The position numbers and the translations under genes were made by a program. Source: an uncultured Lachnospiraceae bacterium (GTDB lineage: Bacteria > Bacillota > Clostridia > Lachnospirales > Lachnospiraceae). From it: DNA of 17,630 bases. A model generated the notes under the pieces. That model saw nothing but the letters and a program-made list of their open reading frames with translations, searched no databases and had not been told where the DNA came from. This document shows positions 6,823-13,778 of this stretch, one piece after another. The number at the start of each line of letters is the position of its first letter. The first letter of the stretch is position 1. The stretch is from NCBI GenBank assembly GCA_910586095.1, contig CAJUHQ010000070.1:1-17630 (forward strand). Reading direction: 5' to 3'.

Positions 6823-7803
6823 TTATTCCTCCTCCCTCACTACCGATGTTACCCTTACGGCATACGCCTCTTTACTTGCACCAGGTACTGCGGTAAACTT
6901 TTTGATATTCCCCACATACACATCCAATTCATCGTCAACTTTTGAATCTAGTCTTATGATATCTCCTACTTGTATATTCACAAAATCATTGACTGTAATG
7001 ACACTTTTACCAAGTACTGCCTTGATAGGAACATCCACTCTACGCACCATTGTCTCGATAAATTGTTCATAATCTTCATCGTCCATCTTTTGCATGCTTG
7101 AATACCAGAACTTTGTATTTAATCTGTCCATAACAGACTCAAGCGTAAAAAATGGAAGGCATACATTCATCAATCCCTCTACATCACCAATCTTAACATT
7201 CATTGTGACTAGTGCGACCATGTCACTTGGTGATATAATCTGAGCAAACTGTGGATTGGTTTCAATTCGTTCTAAGAATGGATTGACCTCTGCAACATTT
7301 TTCCAAGGTTCTCTAAGAAGCTGCATACAAATTACCATAATGCGTTCAATAATGCTCATCTCAATCTCAGAAAAATCACGTGGTTTCTCCAAAGACTCCC
7401 CTCTTCCTCCCAGCATACGATCAATCACTGCATATCCAAGCCCGCTGGTCAACTCCATAATGATGGAGCCAGGCATTGGTGAAAAATTAACAATTGTGAG
7501 CAACACTGGATTGGACAACGCATTTGAAAACTCCGCAAATGTGACTGTTTCTGAGCTTGCCACATTGACTTGCACATTTTTGCGAAGATAAACTGGCAGA
7601 TTAGTAGACAATAGTCTCCCATAATGATCAAAAATCATGTTTAAGGTTCTTAAATGTTCCTTTGAGAACTTTGCAGGCCTGCTAAAGTCATAATTTTTAA
7701 CTTGTCGCTCGTCCTTCTCCTGCATATCCTCCACATCGAGTTCGCCAGAATTAAAGGCTGCCAGCAAACTGTCTATTTCACTTTGAGATAACACCTCTCC
7801 CAT
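6823..7803 (-). CDS. fliM: FliM, flagellar motor switch protein
   Basis: FliM is the C-ring subunit that binds CheY-P and transmits rotation switching. The 326-residue product starts MGEVLSQSEIDSLLAAF, the CheY-P-binding peptide. The middle domain begins near residue 40 (YDFSRPAKFSKEHLRTL, a hallmark) and includes the switch motif region 'FSPMPGSIIMELTSGLGYAVIDRMLGG'. A C-terminal SpoA-like domain covers about residues 245-320. In-frame GTG (7815) and ATG (7812) codons lie upstream but overlap or crowd the AGGGGG ribosome binding site. The ATG at 7803 gives the standard N-terminus with 11-base spacing. About 98 bases of AT- and purine-rich leader separate it from fliL. Confidence 0.96.
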   Translation of the reverse strand: MGEVLSQSEIDSLLAAFNSGELDVEDMQEKDERQVKNYDFSRPAKFSKEHLRTLNMIFDHYGRLLSTNLPVYLRKNVQVNVASSETVTFAEFSNALSNPVLLTIVNFSPMPGSIIMELTSGLGYAVIDRMLGGRGESLEKPRDFSEIEMSIIERIMVICMQLLREPWKNVAEVNPFLERIETNPQFAQIISPSDMVALVTMNVKIGDVEGLMNVCLPFFTLESVMDRLNTKFWYSSMQKMDDEDYEQFIETMVRRVDVPIKAVLGKSVITVNDFVNIQVGDIIRLDSKVDDELDVYVGNIKKFTAVPGASKEAYAVRVTSVVREEE

Positions 7804-7818
7804 GCCGTTCATCACCCC

Positions 7819-7824
7819 CTACAT
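7819..7824 (-). promoter_or_regulatory. Start-stop minimal ORF before fliM
   Basis: AAGGA at 7832-7836 is followed 7 bases later by ATG TAG (7824-7819), an ideal ribosome landing site that ends at once. The fliM site AGGGGG (7815-7820) partly overlaps the TAG. The 12-base element CATAAGGATAAT here is identical to that before fliP. Confidence 0.25.
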
Positions 7825-7841
7825 ATAATTATCCTTATGTA
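7820..7841. repeat. Inverted repeat in the fliM leader
   Basis: TACATA (7820-7825) and TATGTA (7836-7841) are perfect 6-base arms around 10 bases that contain the AAGGA site. If folded in RNA, the upstream ribosome site would sit in the loop. It resembles the GATACAT-type repeats before motA and cheY. Confidence 0.3.
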
Positions 7842-7901
7842 TCTATATTCCCCATTCCCTATCTCTTCAAAAGAAATCTTTCCTCCCACTTTATGATTTC
7901 C

Positions 7902-8414
7902 TTATGAGTATAAGAAGTTAAATGATATGCTATATATAAAATCTGACTCAAATCGTTCCTGGATCTTTGTAAGAATTTGCTGTTTGATTCCATCTGAATC
8001 TGCTCTAATCTCATCAAGTGTATACTCTGCCATTACAGAATAGATAATGTCCTTGATAATTCCTTCCATGTTGGCCATAGACTCAGAATACGTCTTGTAA
8101 TCTTTGTGCTTTGTATTCATAGACATAGATACATTGCCGACTGCATAATGATCTTCACCATCCTCACCCTTTTTCAAAGGAATGGTCATCTCATCTACAA
8201 TGCTATAGACTTCTGTATCAGCCATAGACACAGATGGGCTGACATCAGATTTTGGAAGGCCTTCAATTTCCAAACCTATAATTGTTGAGATATCTGCAAC
8301 CATCGCCGCCGTCTTTCTCGAAGCACTTGTCACACTGACCATCATAATTGCTGACAGCACAATATTGACTACCAGCAGCGCCAGAATAATAATTGACAAC
8401 AGATTTCGTTTCAT
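7902..8414 (-). CDS. fliL: FliL, basal body-associated stator protein
   Basis: FliL is a single-pass membrane protein that associates with the stator and basal body and supports torque generation. The 170-residue product has one N-terminal membrane segment at about residues 5-27 (LLSIIILALLVVNIVLSAIMMVSV). Its extracytoplasmic domain has the family pattern of a conserved 'TIPL' strand, a central 'YAVGNVSMSMNTKHKDYKTYSESMANMEGIIKD' region and a C-terminal 'I..ERF..D.I..I.F..'. It lies between motB and fliM, as is usual. AAGGGGGA lies about 10 bases before the ATG. Confidence 0.92.
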   Translation of the reverse strand: MKRNLLSIIILALLVVNIVLSAIMMVSVTSASRKTAAMVADISTIIGLEIEGLPKSDVSPSVSMADTEVYSIVDEMTIPLKKGEDGEDHYAVGNVSMSMNTKHKDYKTYSESMANMEGIIKDIIYSVMAEYTLDEIRADSDGIKQQILTKIQERFESDFIYSISFNFLYS

Positions 8415-8457
8415 AACTTATAGTTCCCCCTTCGTTCTATTCACTTACTTTAGCAGC

Positions 8458-9354
8458 TTAATAGCCGCCCAATGTATTGTAGATTTTTATCTCAACACGT
8501 CTGTTTTTTGCTCTCCCTTCAGGAGTAGAATTATCAGCAATTGGTTGGTACTCGCCCCGCCCCGAATGTTTCATTGATTCAGGAGCAAGAGCGGCATTTT
8601 CTTTTAGATAATCAAAAACCGCCAGCGCTCTATAACTGCTAAGTACATCATTATTTTCATATCTACCACCATGTAAAGGCACCGAATCCGTATGACCCTC
8701 AATCTCAATATCCGAATCTGCATACTTTGCAAGAAGTACTCCAATTTTGTTCAGTACTGGTATTGCATCCGGTTTAATATCCGCCTTTCCTGAATCAAAC
8801 AAAAAGGCACCATTTAAGGTAAGCAATACATAATCCTCATTAAACTCCACATCCACTTTATTGGACATCATACTCTCTGCGAGTGCTTCGTCAATCTTTT
8901 CTGCAAGCTCCTCTGAAAGCTGCATCTTTTGTTCTTGCAGCGTATCAATGTTCTCTTGGAGTTCTTTCATTTCCTCTTCGCTCATTCCAAGTTTCTCAGC
9001 AGCTTCTTTTACTTCATCGGATGCTGCTCCTGAATTAACTAAATTCTCAGGATCTTTCACATCTGATTCGGCAGTTTTTCCACTCGTATTGATATATTCA
9101 TCTAACATATTTAATTGACTGACACCTGCACTCACTAAGATACCATCGCCAATTGCCTGTGCGCCTCCTTTAAAAATACTTACAGAAGACTGAAATGATT
9201 TGGCGATATCCTCAAATTTCTGTGCGTCGATTTCTGACATGGAGAACAACATAACAAAGAAACACATCAGCAGGGTCATCATATCTGAGAATGTACTCAT
9301 CCAAGGGGCAGGGGTACCAGGTGGCAGTTTAAATTCTTCTTTTTTCTTAGCCAT
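8458..9354 (-). CDS. motB: MotB, flagellar stator protein
   Basis: MotB couples ion flow to torque and anchors the stator to peptidoglycan. The 298-residue product has a membrane helix at about residues 17-40 containing the ion-binding Asp24 (STFSDMMTLLMCFFVML). A long charged, partly coiled linker follows (about 115-165, Glu/Lys-rich). The OmpA-like peptidoglycan-binding domain is at about residues 175-295, with IEGHTDSVPLHG and the closing NRRVEIKI. The ATG overlaps the motA stop by one base (TAATG), with GGAGG 9 bases upstream. I cannot decide between proton and sodium coupling from the sequence. Confidence 0.97.
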   Translation of the reverse strand: MAKKKEEFKLPPGTPAPWMSTFSDMMTLLMCFFVMLFSMSEIDAQKFEDIAKSFQSSVSIFKGGAQAIGDGILVSAGVSQLNMLDEYINTSGKTAESDVKDPENLVNSGAASDEVKEAAEKLGMSEEEMKELQENIDTLQEQKMQLSEELAEKIDEALAESMMSNKVDVEFNEDYVLLTLNGAFLFDSGKADIKPDAIPVLNKIGVLLAKYADSDIEIEGHTDSVPLHGGRYENNDVLSSYRALAVFDYLKENAALAPESMKHSGRGEYQPIADNSTPEGRAKNRRVEIKIYNTLGGY

Positions 9355-10151
9355 TAGCCCTCACCTCCACCGCCTTCATCTGCTGATGTTGTTCTATCTT
9401 TAGGTGATAAGAAGGATTTGAGTTTTTCTTCTATGACACGGGGATTTTCACCTGCCTGTATGGAAAGCAATCCTTCTATCATAATTTCCTTTGCTTGCAT
9501 CTCAATAGTATTGTTTGCTTGCAACTTATTTGAAGTAGGTGCACATATCCAGTTGGCAAGCATGGAACCATAAAATGTAGTAATCAACGCCACACCCATC
9601 TTAGGTCCTAGAGTCGTAGGGTCAGACATGTTATAAAGCATGATAACCAAACCTACCAATGTACCAATCATTCCCCACGCAGGTCCCATCGCTCCTAATG
9701 TATCCCAGAAACCAGACCGCAACTTATGTCTCTCATCAATACTACTCATCTCTGTATCCAAAATTCCTCTTACCAATTCCGGATCTGTACCATCGACAAT
9801 CAACATAATTCCCTTTTTCATAAACTCATCTTCAAGGTTGCCAGCGGCTTCCTCCAAAGAAAGAAGTCCTTCCTTTCTAGCTACATTGGACAATTCAATA
9901 ATCTTAGTAATCATTTCCGGGACATTGACATTTACTGGCTTAAAAATCAACCCCATGCTTTTAACTCCACCAATAAAATTTGGCAGACTAACCGACATCA
10001 GGGTTGCTGAAAATGCCCCACCAAAAGTAATGAAGATTGACGGTACGTCAACAAAGTATAACAGACCGCCTAAACCGCCTGCTCCATTTATCATACCATA
10101 TAAAACAAGAACGAGACACAAAATCATTCCCAATAAAGACGCTATATCCAC
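9354..10151 (-). CDS. motA: MotA, flagellar stator protein
   Basis: MotA forms the ring around MotB in the stator and pushes on FliG. The 265-residue product has four hydrophobic segments and a long cytoplasmic loop. Conserved motifs are 'VDVPSIFITFGGAFSATLMS' near the N-terminus and 'LGAMGPAWGMIGTLVGLVIMLYN' leading into the third membrane helix. The start is GTG at 10151, with AAGGGGTG 8 bases upstream; no better ATG exists. The Gly/Glu-rich tail (GGGGEG) is encoded by the bases that serve as the motB ribosome site. A strong promoter candidate lies 80-105 bases upstream. Confidence 0.97.
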   Translation of the reverse strand: MDIASLLGMILCLVLVLYGMINGAGGLGGLLYFVDVPSIFITFGGAFSATLMSVSLPNFIGGVKSMGLIFKPVNVNVPEMITKIIELSNVARKEGLLSLEEAAGNLEDEFMKKGIMLIVDGTDPELVRGILDTEMSSIDERHKLRSGFWDTLGAMGPAWGMIGTLVGLVIMLYNMSDPTTLGPKMGVALITTFYGSMLANWICAPTSNKLQANNTIEMQAKEIMIEGLLSIQAGENPRVIEEKLKSFLSPKDRTTSADEGGGGEG

Positions 10152-10188
10152 TTTTAATACACCCCTTTTGTTTTTGTAGGCACAATTC

Positions 10189-10203
10189 GATACATAATGT
10201 ATC
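10189..10203. promoter_or_regulatory. Palindrome in the motA leader, possible operator
   Basis: GATACAT and ATGTATC are perfect 7-base arms around a single central base. It lies about 20-35 bases downstream of the expected motA transcription start, a position where a bound repressor would block elongation. Function inferred from position only. Confidence 0.4.
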
Positions 10204-10228
10204 TATGTCCCCTTTTCTCCATACATCT

Positions 10229-10257
10229 ATAATACTGTAAGGTTACATAAATTGCAA
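10229..10257 (-). promoter_or_regulatory. Candidate sigma-A promoter for motA
   Basis: On the minus strand TTGCAA (-35, 10252-10257) and TATTAT (-10, 10229-10234) are separated by exactly 17 bases. This suggests that motA and downstream genes can be transcribed without the glycosyltransferase-flbD segment. The leader to the GTG is about 70 bases. No sigma-28-type GCCGATAA -10 is present here. Confidence 0.6.
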
Positions 10258-10350
10258 CAATTTTCTGAAAAATTTCCAAAATTTTATCAATTTGTCTTAT
10301 TCGACAGGTTATTTTCTACATTTTTACGCCTTTGTGCTCCAATTCAATTA

Positions 10351-10551
10351 TCATTGAGAACTCCCTAAAAATTGAAAATATCCTTGTCTGGCCTGCTTTA
10401 CCAGCTTCTGAACTTCATGTCTACTCTCTTTAATAATCATTTTCTTTCCATCGGTTAACGTAACTACAGTATCTGGTGTCTCCTCCACTGTTTCTATCAA
10501 ACTGGTATTCACTAAAATTTTGATTCCATTTATTTTAGTTACTTCAATCAT
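10351..10551 (-). CDS. flbD: FlbD family flagellar protein
   Basis: This is a 66-residue protein of the small FlbD (SwrD) family found in Firmicutes and spirochaetes, linked to motor power or flagellar gene function. The family hallmarks are visible: MIEVTKINGIKILVN at the start and 'IETVEETPDTVVTLTDGKKMIIKES' in the middle. The frame is open to 10581, but homologues start at MIEV. The ATGs at 10554 and 10551 are both close to a G-rich site (GGGGGGT), and I chose 10551. It begins about 55 bases after the glycosyltransferase stop and is followed by a 199-base gap with the motA promoter candidate. Note that this is not the sigma-54 activator of Caulobacter that shares the name. Confidence 0.93.
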   Translation of the reverse strand: MIEVTKINGIKILVNTSLIETVEETPDTVVTLTDGKKMIIKESRHEVQKLVKQARQGYFQFLGSSQ

Positions 10552-10607
10552 CATACCCCCCATTTCTGTCAATTTTGTCACGCATTTTACTATTTTCTAG
10601 TTGCACT

Positions 10608-11684
10608 CTACTCAAATACAATTTGCTTGCCTTGTCGCTTTGCAAACTCTATTAGTTTCTTTTTGTAATACTCTAGTTTCTCTATCTTACCTGTTGTCTT
10701 GCAGATCGCCAAGAGCCTAGTATATGCATCAAATGCATCTTCTCCTAACAATTCCAAATCCGCCGCTTCCACCACTCTGTTTAAGTTGATATAAGCAGCA
10801 TCATAATTTTTGCAATTATAGGCAGCTTTTCCAAACAGATACCACAACTTTGTAGACTTCAAATAATCTCTATTGATATCCAAAAGCTGATAGGCCTCAT
10901 CAGTATTTCCAAGCTTGAGCAAACAATCTGCATAAGATTCCAGACAAAGAGTAAGAAATTTCTTTTCGGGATTACGGTTGACTTCCAAACTCATATCATA
11001 TGCCAACACTGCCTTTCCATAGTCCTGAAGAGCATTGTAAGACTGTCCAATCTGAAAGTATAGGTAATCCTCCATTCCTTCGTGTTCTCCAATAGCAGCC
11101 TTTAACAGCTCCAAATTTCTCTTTTGTTTTTCTTCCATCTCCTTGCGTGGTATATTATAGCCATAATGTTTGACTGTAACTGGAATCTGAAATGTTTCTA
11201 ACACTACCTCATCAAAACACACTGCATGCTTGGGTGTGATCTGTTCATGAATCCGAAACTGGTAACTAAAATAATTCCTGTTATAAAATCGTGGCACTTC
11301 ATTGGGCTGGAGTGTTTCTATAGTGCCCTTGTGATATACATTCAACAATTCTATAACTCCAACATTTTTTGGATATTTTTGCATACACATCCGAAGTTTC
11401 GCCACATCTATTTTCTGTACATACTCATCACAATCCAATGTCAAAATCCAGTTATAAGATGCTTTAGATGCAGCAAAATTCCGCGCAGCGCTAAAATTGT
11501 CCGTCCACTCAAACTCATATACATGACTGCTATACTTTTTTGCAATCTGTTTTGTGTTGTCTGTTGAACCTGTATCGACCACCACAATCTCCATCCCATA
11601 AGGAAGCAACTGTTTTAGACAATTCTCTATATGTTTTTCTTCATTCTTGGCTATAATACATACTGAAACAGGAACTTTTCCCAT
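10608..11684 (-). CDS. Family 2 glycosyltransferase with C-terminal TPR repeats
   Basis: This is a 358-residue GT-A fold glycosyltransferase. The N-terminal domain (about 1-150) shows VSVCIIAKNEEKHIENCL, the nucleotide-sugar-binding VVDTGSTDNT (Asp37, Asp42) and the metal-binding DxD as DCD at 84-86 (LTLDCDEYV). It lacks membrane segments, so it is cytoplasmic. Residues about 185-345 are helical and resemble TPR repeats (e.g. 'YFQIGQSYNALQDYGKAVLAYDMSLEVNR'), suited to binding a protein partner. The ATG at 11684 has AAGGA 5 bases upstream; an in-frame TTG at 11714 is less likely. It is the first gene of the flagellar unit. Flagellin or surface-protein glycosylation is inferred from context; the sugar and acceptor are unknown. 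Confidence 0.88.
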   Translation of the reverse strand: MGKVPVSVCIIAKNEEKHIENCLKQLLPYGMEIVVVDTGSTDNTKQIAKKYSSHVYEFEWTDNFSAARNFAASKASYNWILTLDCDEYVQKIDVAKLRMCMQKYPKNVGVIELLNVYHKGTIETLQPNEVPRFYNRNYFSYQFRIHEQITPKHAVCFDEVVLETFQIPVTVKHYGYNIPRKEMEEKQKRNLELLKAAIGEHEGMEDYLYFQIGQSYNALQDYGKAVLAYDMSLEVNRNPEKKFLTLCLESYADCLLKLGNTDEAYQLLDINRDYLKSTKLWYLFGKAAYNCKNYDAAYINLNRVVEAADLELLGEDAFDAYTRLLAICKTTGKIEKLEYYKKKLIEFAKRQGKQIVFE

Positions 11685-11782
11685 CTTTTCCTTGCCTTTC
11701 TTTTGTCTTGTCAATTCTATTTTTTCAATATGTTATCAAACAAGATCAATCTTCTTTTCTAGAACCATAACTCAATGTTTTT

Positions 11783-11811
11783 ATTGTACTACACTTTCGA
11801 TTATTTTGCAA
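11783..11811 (-). promoter_or_regulatory. Candidate sigma-A promoter for the glycosyltransferase-flbD unit
   Basis: On the minus strand TTGCAA (11806-11811), a 17-base spacer and TACAAT (11783-11788) form a near-consensus promoter. The expected start is near 11775, leaving about 90 bases of leader. It uses the same TTGCAA -35 and spacing as the motA candidate. Confidence 0.65.
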
Positions 11812-11818
11812 ATAGCAC

Positions 11819-11857
11819 TTAGCACAAAATCATTCTACGCCCTTAGTACAAAATCAT
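11819..11857. repeat. Paired direct repeats upstream of the glycosyltransferase promoter
   Basis: Two copies of TTAGYACAAAATCAT (11819-11833 and 11843-11857) differ at one base and are 24 bases apart. The nearer copy ends 8 bases from the -35. Tandem sites at this place are typical of an activator, but no regulator can be named. Confidence 0.45.
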
Positions 11858-11944
11858 CTTATAAGTAACGTTTATTAAAATTTATACTGCAAATCAAACC
11901 ATCATCCACTCTTACAAGTATCTTTTTACCACATCCTCAACATG

Positions 11945-11983
11945 ACTATAGTAAACAACCACATTATTTTTTATTACTATAAT
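11945..11983. repeat. AT-rich inverted repeat across the lipoprotein stop
   Basis: The arms (11945-11954 and 11974-11983) pair over 10 positions with one wobble, around a 19-base loop. The stem contains few G-C pairs and no T run follows on the minus strand, so it would be a weak terminator at best. Confidence 0.3.
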
Positions 11984-12615
11984 TCTAAACCTCCATACAT
12001 ATTGGGCACAGTAGATACCTTATAGTATTGATATACATTGACACTAGAATATGTGCTCCATTCTTGGCTTGTAAAGGTCACTGTGGCAACATCCTCTTCT
12101 ACTGTAATTGTTCCATCTATTGTTTTGCCATTTGGCGCTGTCACTTGAAATTCTATTTTATTTTCAACCAGTTTTCCTATGCCATCATCCAAAAATACCA
12201 ATCGAAAAATACCAATCTGAATCCAATATGTTCCATCCTCATTTTTTTGAATCTCAAGATTAGGCTCATTCATATCATAGTCATTGTACTCTCCTACATA
12301 TATATCCGATGCAGTTTCCTGTGGCAAATCCACTGACGATGTGTGTTCACTTTCGGTATTTCCTGTTAGATCTGGCATCTCTTTTTGAGATTCAGGTGTC
12401 TGTGTTTCTAACAATGTTTCTGTCTCTGTGCGCGTTACTTCTGTCATGTGCTCTTTTGCTACAGATGAACTCTCCTCATTTATTGTAGTAGCCTCTTGAC
12501 TTTCCTCGACAAATTGAAAGGGTATCTCTTGTATGTCATCTTCTTTCGAGGCACACCCTGATAGTACCCATATCATAGATACGACTATAATCACCCATAT
12601 ATTCTCTTTCTTCAT
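11977..12615 (-). CDS. Hypothetical lipoprotein, no recognised family
   Basis: This is a 212-residue exported lipoprotein of unknown function. The N-terminus is Lys-rich, with a hydrophobic stretch ending in a clear lipobox LSGC (Cys21), so it should be lipid-anchored on the outer face of the membrane. Residues 22-95 are a Ser/Thr/Glu-rich spacer. Residues about 98-212 look like a small all-beta domain with alternating polar and hydrophobic strands and aromatic residues ('GTYWIQIGIFRLVFLDD', 'VATVTFTSQEWSTYSSVNVYQYYKV'). Two adjacent ATGs (12618, 12615) are possible; the second is better spaced (6 bases) from GGGGGA. It appears monocistronic, with its own promoter at 12728-12755. Confidence 0.85.
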   Translation of the reverse strand: MKKENIWVIIVVSMIWVLSGCASKEDDIQEIPFQFVEESQEATTINEESSSVAKEHMTEVTRTETETLLETQTPESQKEMPDLTGNTESEHTSSVDLPQETASDIYVGEYNDYDMNEPNLEIQKNEDGTYWIQIGIFRLVFLDDGIGKLVENKIEFQVTAPNGKTIDGTITVEEDVATVTFTSQEWSTYSSVNVYQYYKVSTVPNMYGGLEL

Positions 12616-12727
12616 CATTTATCCCCCATTTTACAAGAAAAGTCTATTTGTATCGCCCACAAAGCTTACATTATTTTTGTCCTTCTACACCACACATTCT
12701 AAATTTATATGTAAGTCTTCAACTTTC

Positions 12728-12755
12728 ATAGTATGGATGGCCATACGTCTGTCAA
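12728..12755 (-). promoter_or_regulatory. Candidate sigma-A promoter for the lipoprotein
   Basis: On the minus strand a perfect TTGACA (12750-12755) is followed after 16 bases by TACTAT (12728-12733). The leader to the ATG would be about 105 bases. Confidence 0.6.
12731..12746. promoter_or_regulatory. Palindrome inside the lipoprotein promoter, possible operator
   Basis: GTATGG and CCATAC are perfect 6-base arms around 4 bases. They lie in the promoter spacer and overlap the -10, the place where a repressor would block polymerase. Confidence 0.4.
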
Positions 12756-13097
12756 ACAGCAGATTGAGCATGATCTAAAATTATTATGTAACAGCACTTT
12801 TCATTTTAGCATGATGTATCACTATCGTAAATACTTTTTTATTGATATACACAAGATCATACTTTTATTTTTATAATAGGTTGTTTTTTATATTTATTGT
12901 TTAAAATAGCTTGAATCTAACCGCTAAAGTAGCTATGCTATTGCTATCAGTTATTCTTTGTTCAAGATCATATTTCCTATTTTTATATGTATCCCTGTTT
13001 TTGTACACTGTAGTGATTCCTTAATTAGGTTACAAACCATTTTACTGCCAACAAGAATCCCTGAAAATTATATAGAGCACTATATGGAGGCTATATT

Positions 13098-13622
13098 ATG
13101 TATCTAATATCTGTCTATTTTGATCCAACCACTACCAAAAGAATACAATCCTTAATTAATCAAGTTGCTGCTGCAACGCAAAATACCTATATGACCCAAA
13201 AACAAGTACCGCCGCATCTGACGATTTCTTCTATAGAGGCTAGATCAATAGATGTTCTTATTCCTCCTATAAAAAGACTAGAGGGAACTCTAAAACAGGG
13301 AACTGTACAGTTTGTTACGGTTGGACAATTATTACCATATGTTCTATATATAGCACCTGTGTTAAACCTGTATCTACAAGAATTAGCTGTTCAAGTTTAT
13401 GATGCGATCTCTGCGATTTCTCAAACTACCATAAGCACCTACTATAGACCACTATCTTGGTTGCCACATGTCACTATCGCAAAGACTCTATCAAAAGAAC
13501 AGATGCTAACGGCATTTTCTGTCGTTCAAAACCGATTTTCTGTATTTGAGGGACGCATTATAGAAATTGGAGTAGCAAAAGTCAATCCACACGAAGATAT
13601 ACTGCGCTATCATCTTGATTGA
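13098..13622 (+). CDS. 2H phosphoesterase superfamily protein (2'-5' RNA ligase family)
   Basis: This is a 174-residue cytoplasmic protein with both hallmark histidine motifs of the 2H superfamily: HLT at residues 40-42 (PPHLTIS) and HVT at 124-126 (LPHVTIAKT). The fold pairs two similar halves so that the two His and two Thr act on cyclic or 2'-5' phosphodiester bonds in RNA or nucleotides. The true substrate cannot be read from sequence, and many bacterial members have no known role. The ATG has GGAGG 7 bases upstream. It is the only plus-strand gene, apparently monocistronic, and converges on spoIIIAH. Confidence 0.88.
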   Translation: MYLISVYFDPTTTKRIQSLINQVAAATQNTYMTQKQVPPHLTISSIEARSIDVLIPPIKRLEGTLKQGTVQFVTVGQLLPYVLYIAPVLNLYLQELAVQVYDAISAISQTTISTYYRPLSWLPHVTIAKTLSKEQMLTAFSVVQNRFSVFEGRIIEIGVAKVNPHEDILRYHLD

Positions 13623-13677
13623 ATAGAAGCAACTTTTGGCTTTCCTGTGCATATCTCCTTTCTGCGTCTGTGCGCAT

Positions 13678-13717
13678 AAAAAAAGAAATCCTGATGCACA
13701 TCATCCATCAGGATTTC
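13678..13717 (-). terminator. Strong terminator of the spoIIIA operon, probably bidirectional
   Basis: A perfect 12-base stem (GAAATCCTGATG, 13685-13696; CATCAGGATTTC, 13706-13717) encloses a 9-base loop. On the minus strand it is followed by seven T (13678-13684), so it ends transcription from spoIIIAH. On the plus strand the following tract is only moderately T-rich, but the hairpin can also end the 2H-phosphoesterase transcript. Confidence 0.92.
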
Positions 13718-13778
13718 CATCTATTTTATTCCCTTCTTACTCAATCCTTTGCACAAACTCACAGAAATTTTGTGTATT

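Larger units (their letters stand above)
12619..13097. other. Intergenic region between divergent genes, about 480 bases
   Basis: The left part holds the promoter and a palindrome for the lipoprotein gene (minus strand). The right part holds the ribosome site GGAGG for the 2H-phosphoesterase (plus strand). I found no convincing plus-strand promoter; weak options are TTGAAT-17-TATGCT near 12911-12939 and others further right. The middle (about 12780-13000) is very AT-rich, with no gene, tRNA or hairpin terminator that I can support. Confidence 0.6.

Noticed and set aside
7860..7905. GAAATC...GATTTC pair followed by TTTT after fliL, possible terminator
   Set aside because: The stem is only six bases with a 16-base loop and few G-C pairs, so it is unlikely to terminate; fliL and fliM probably stay on one transcript.
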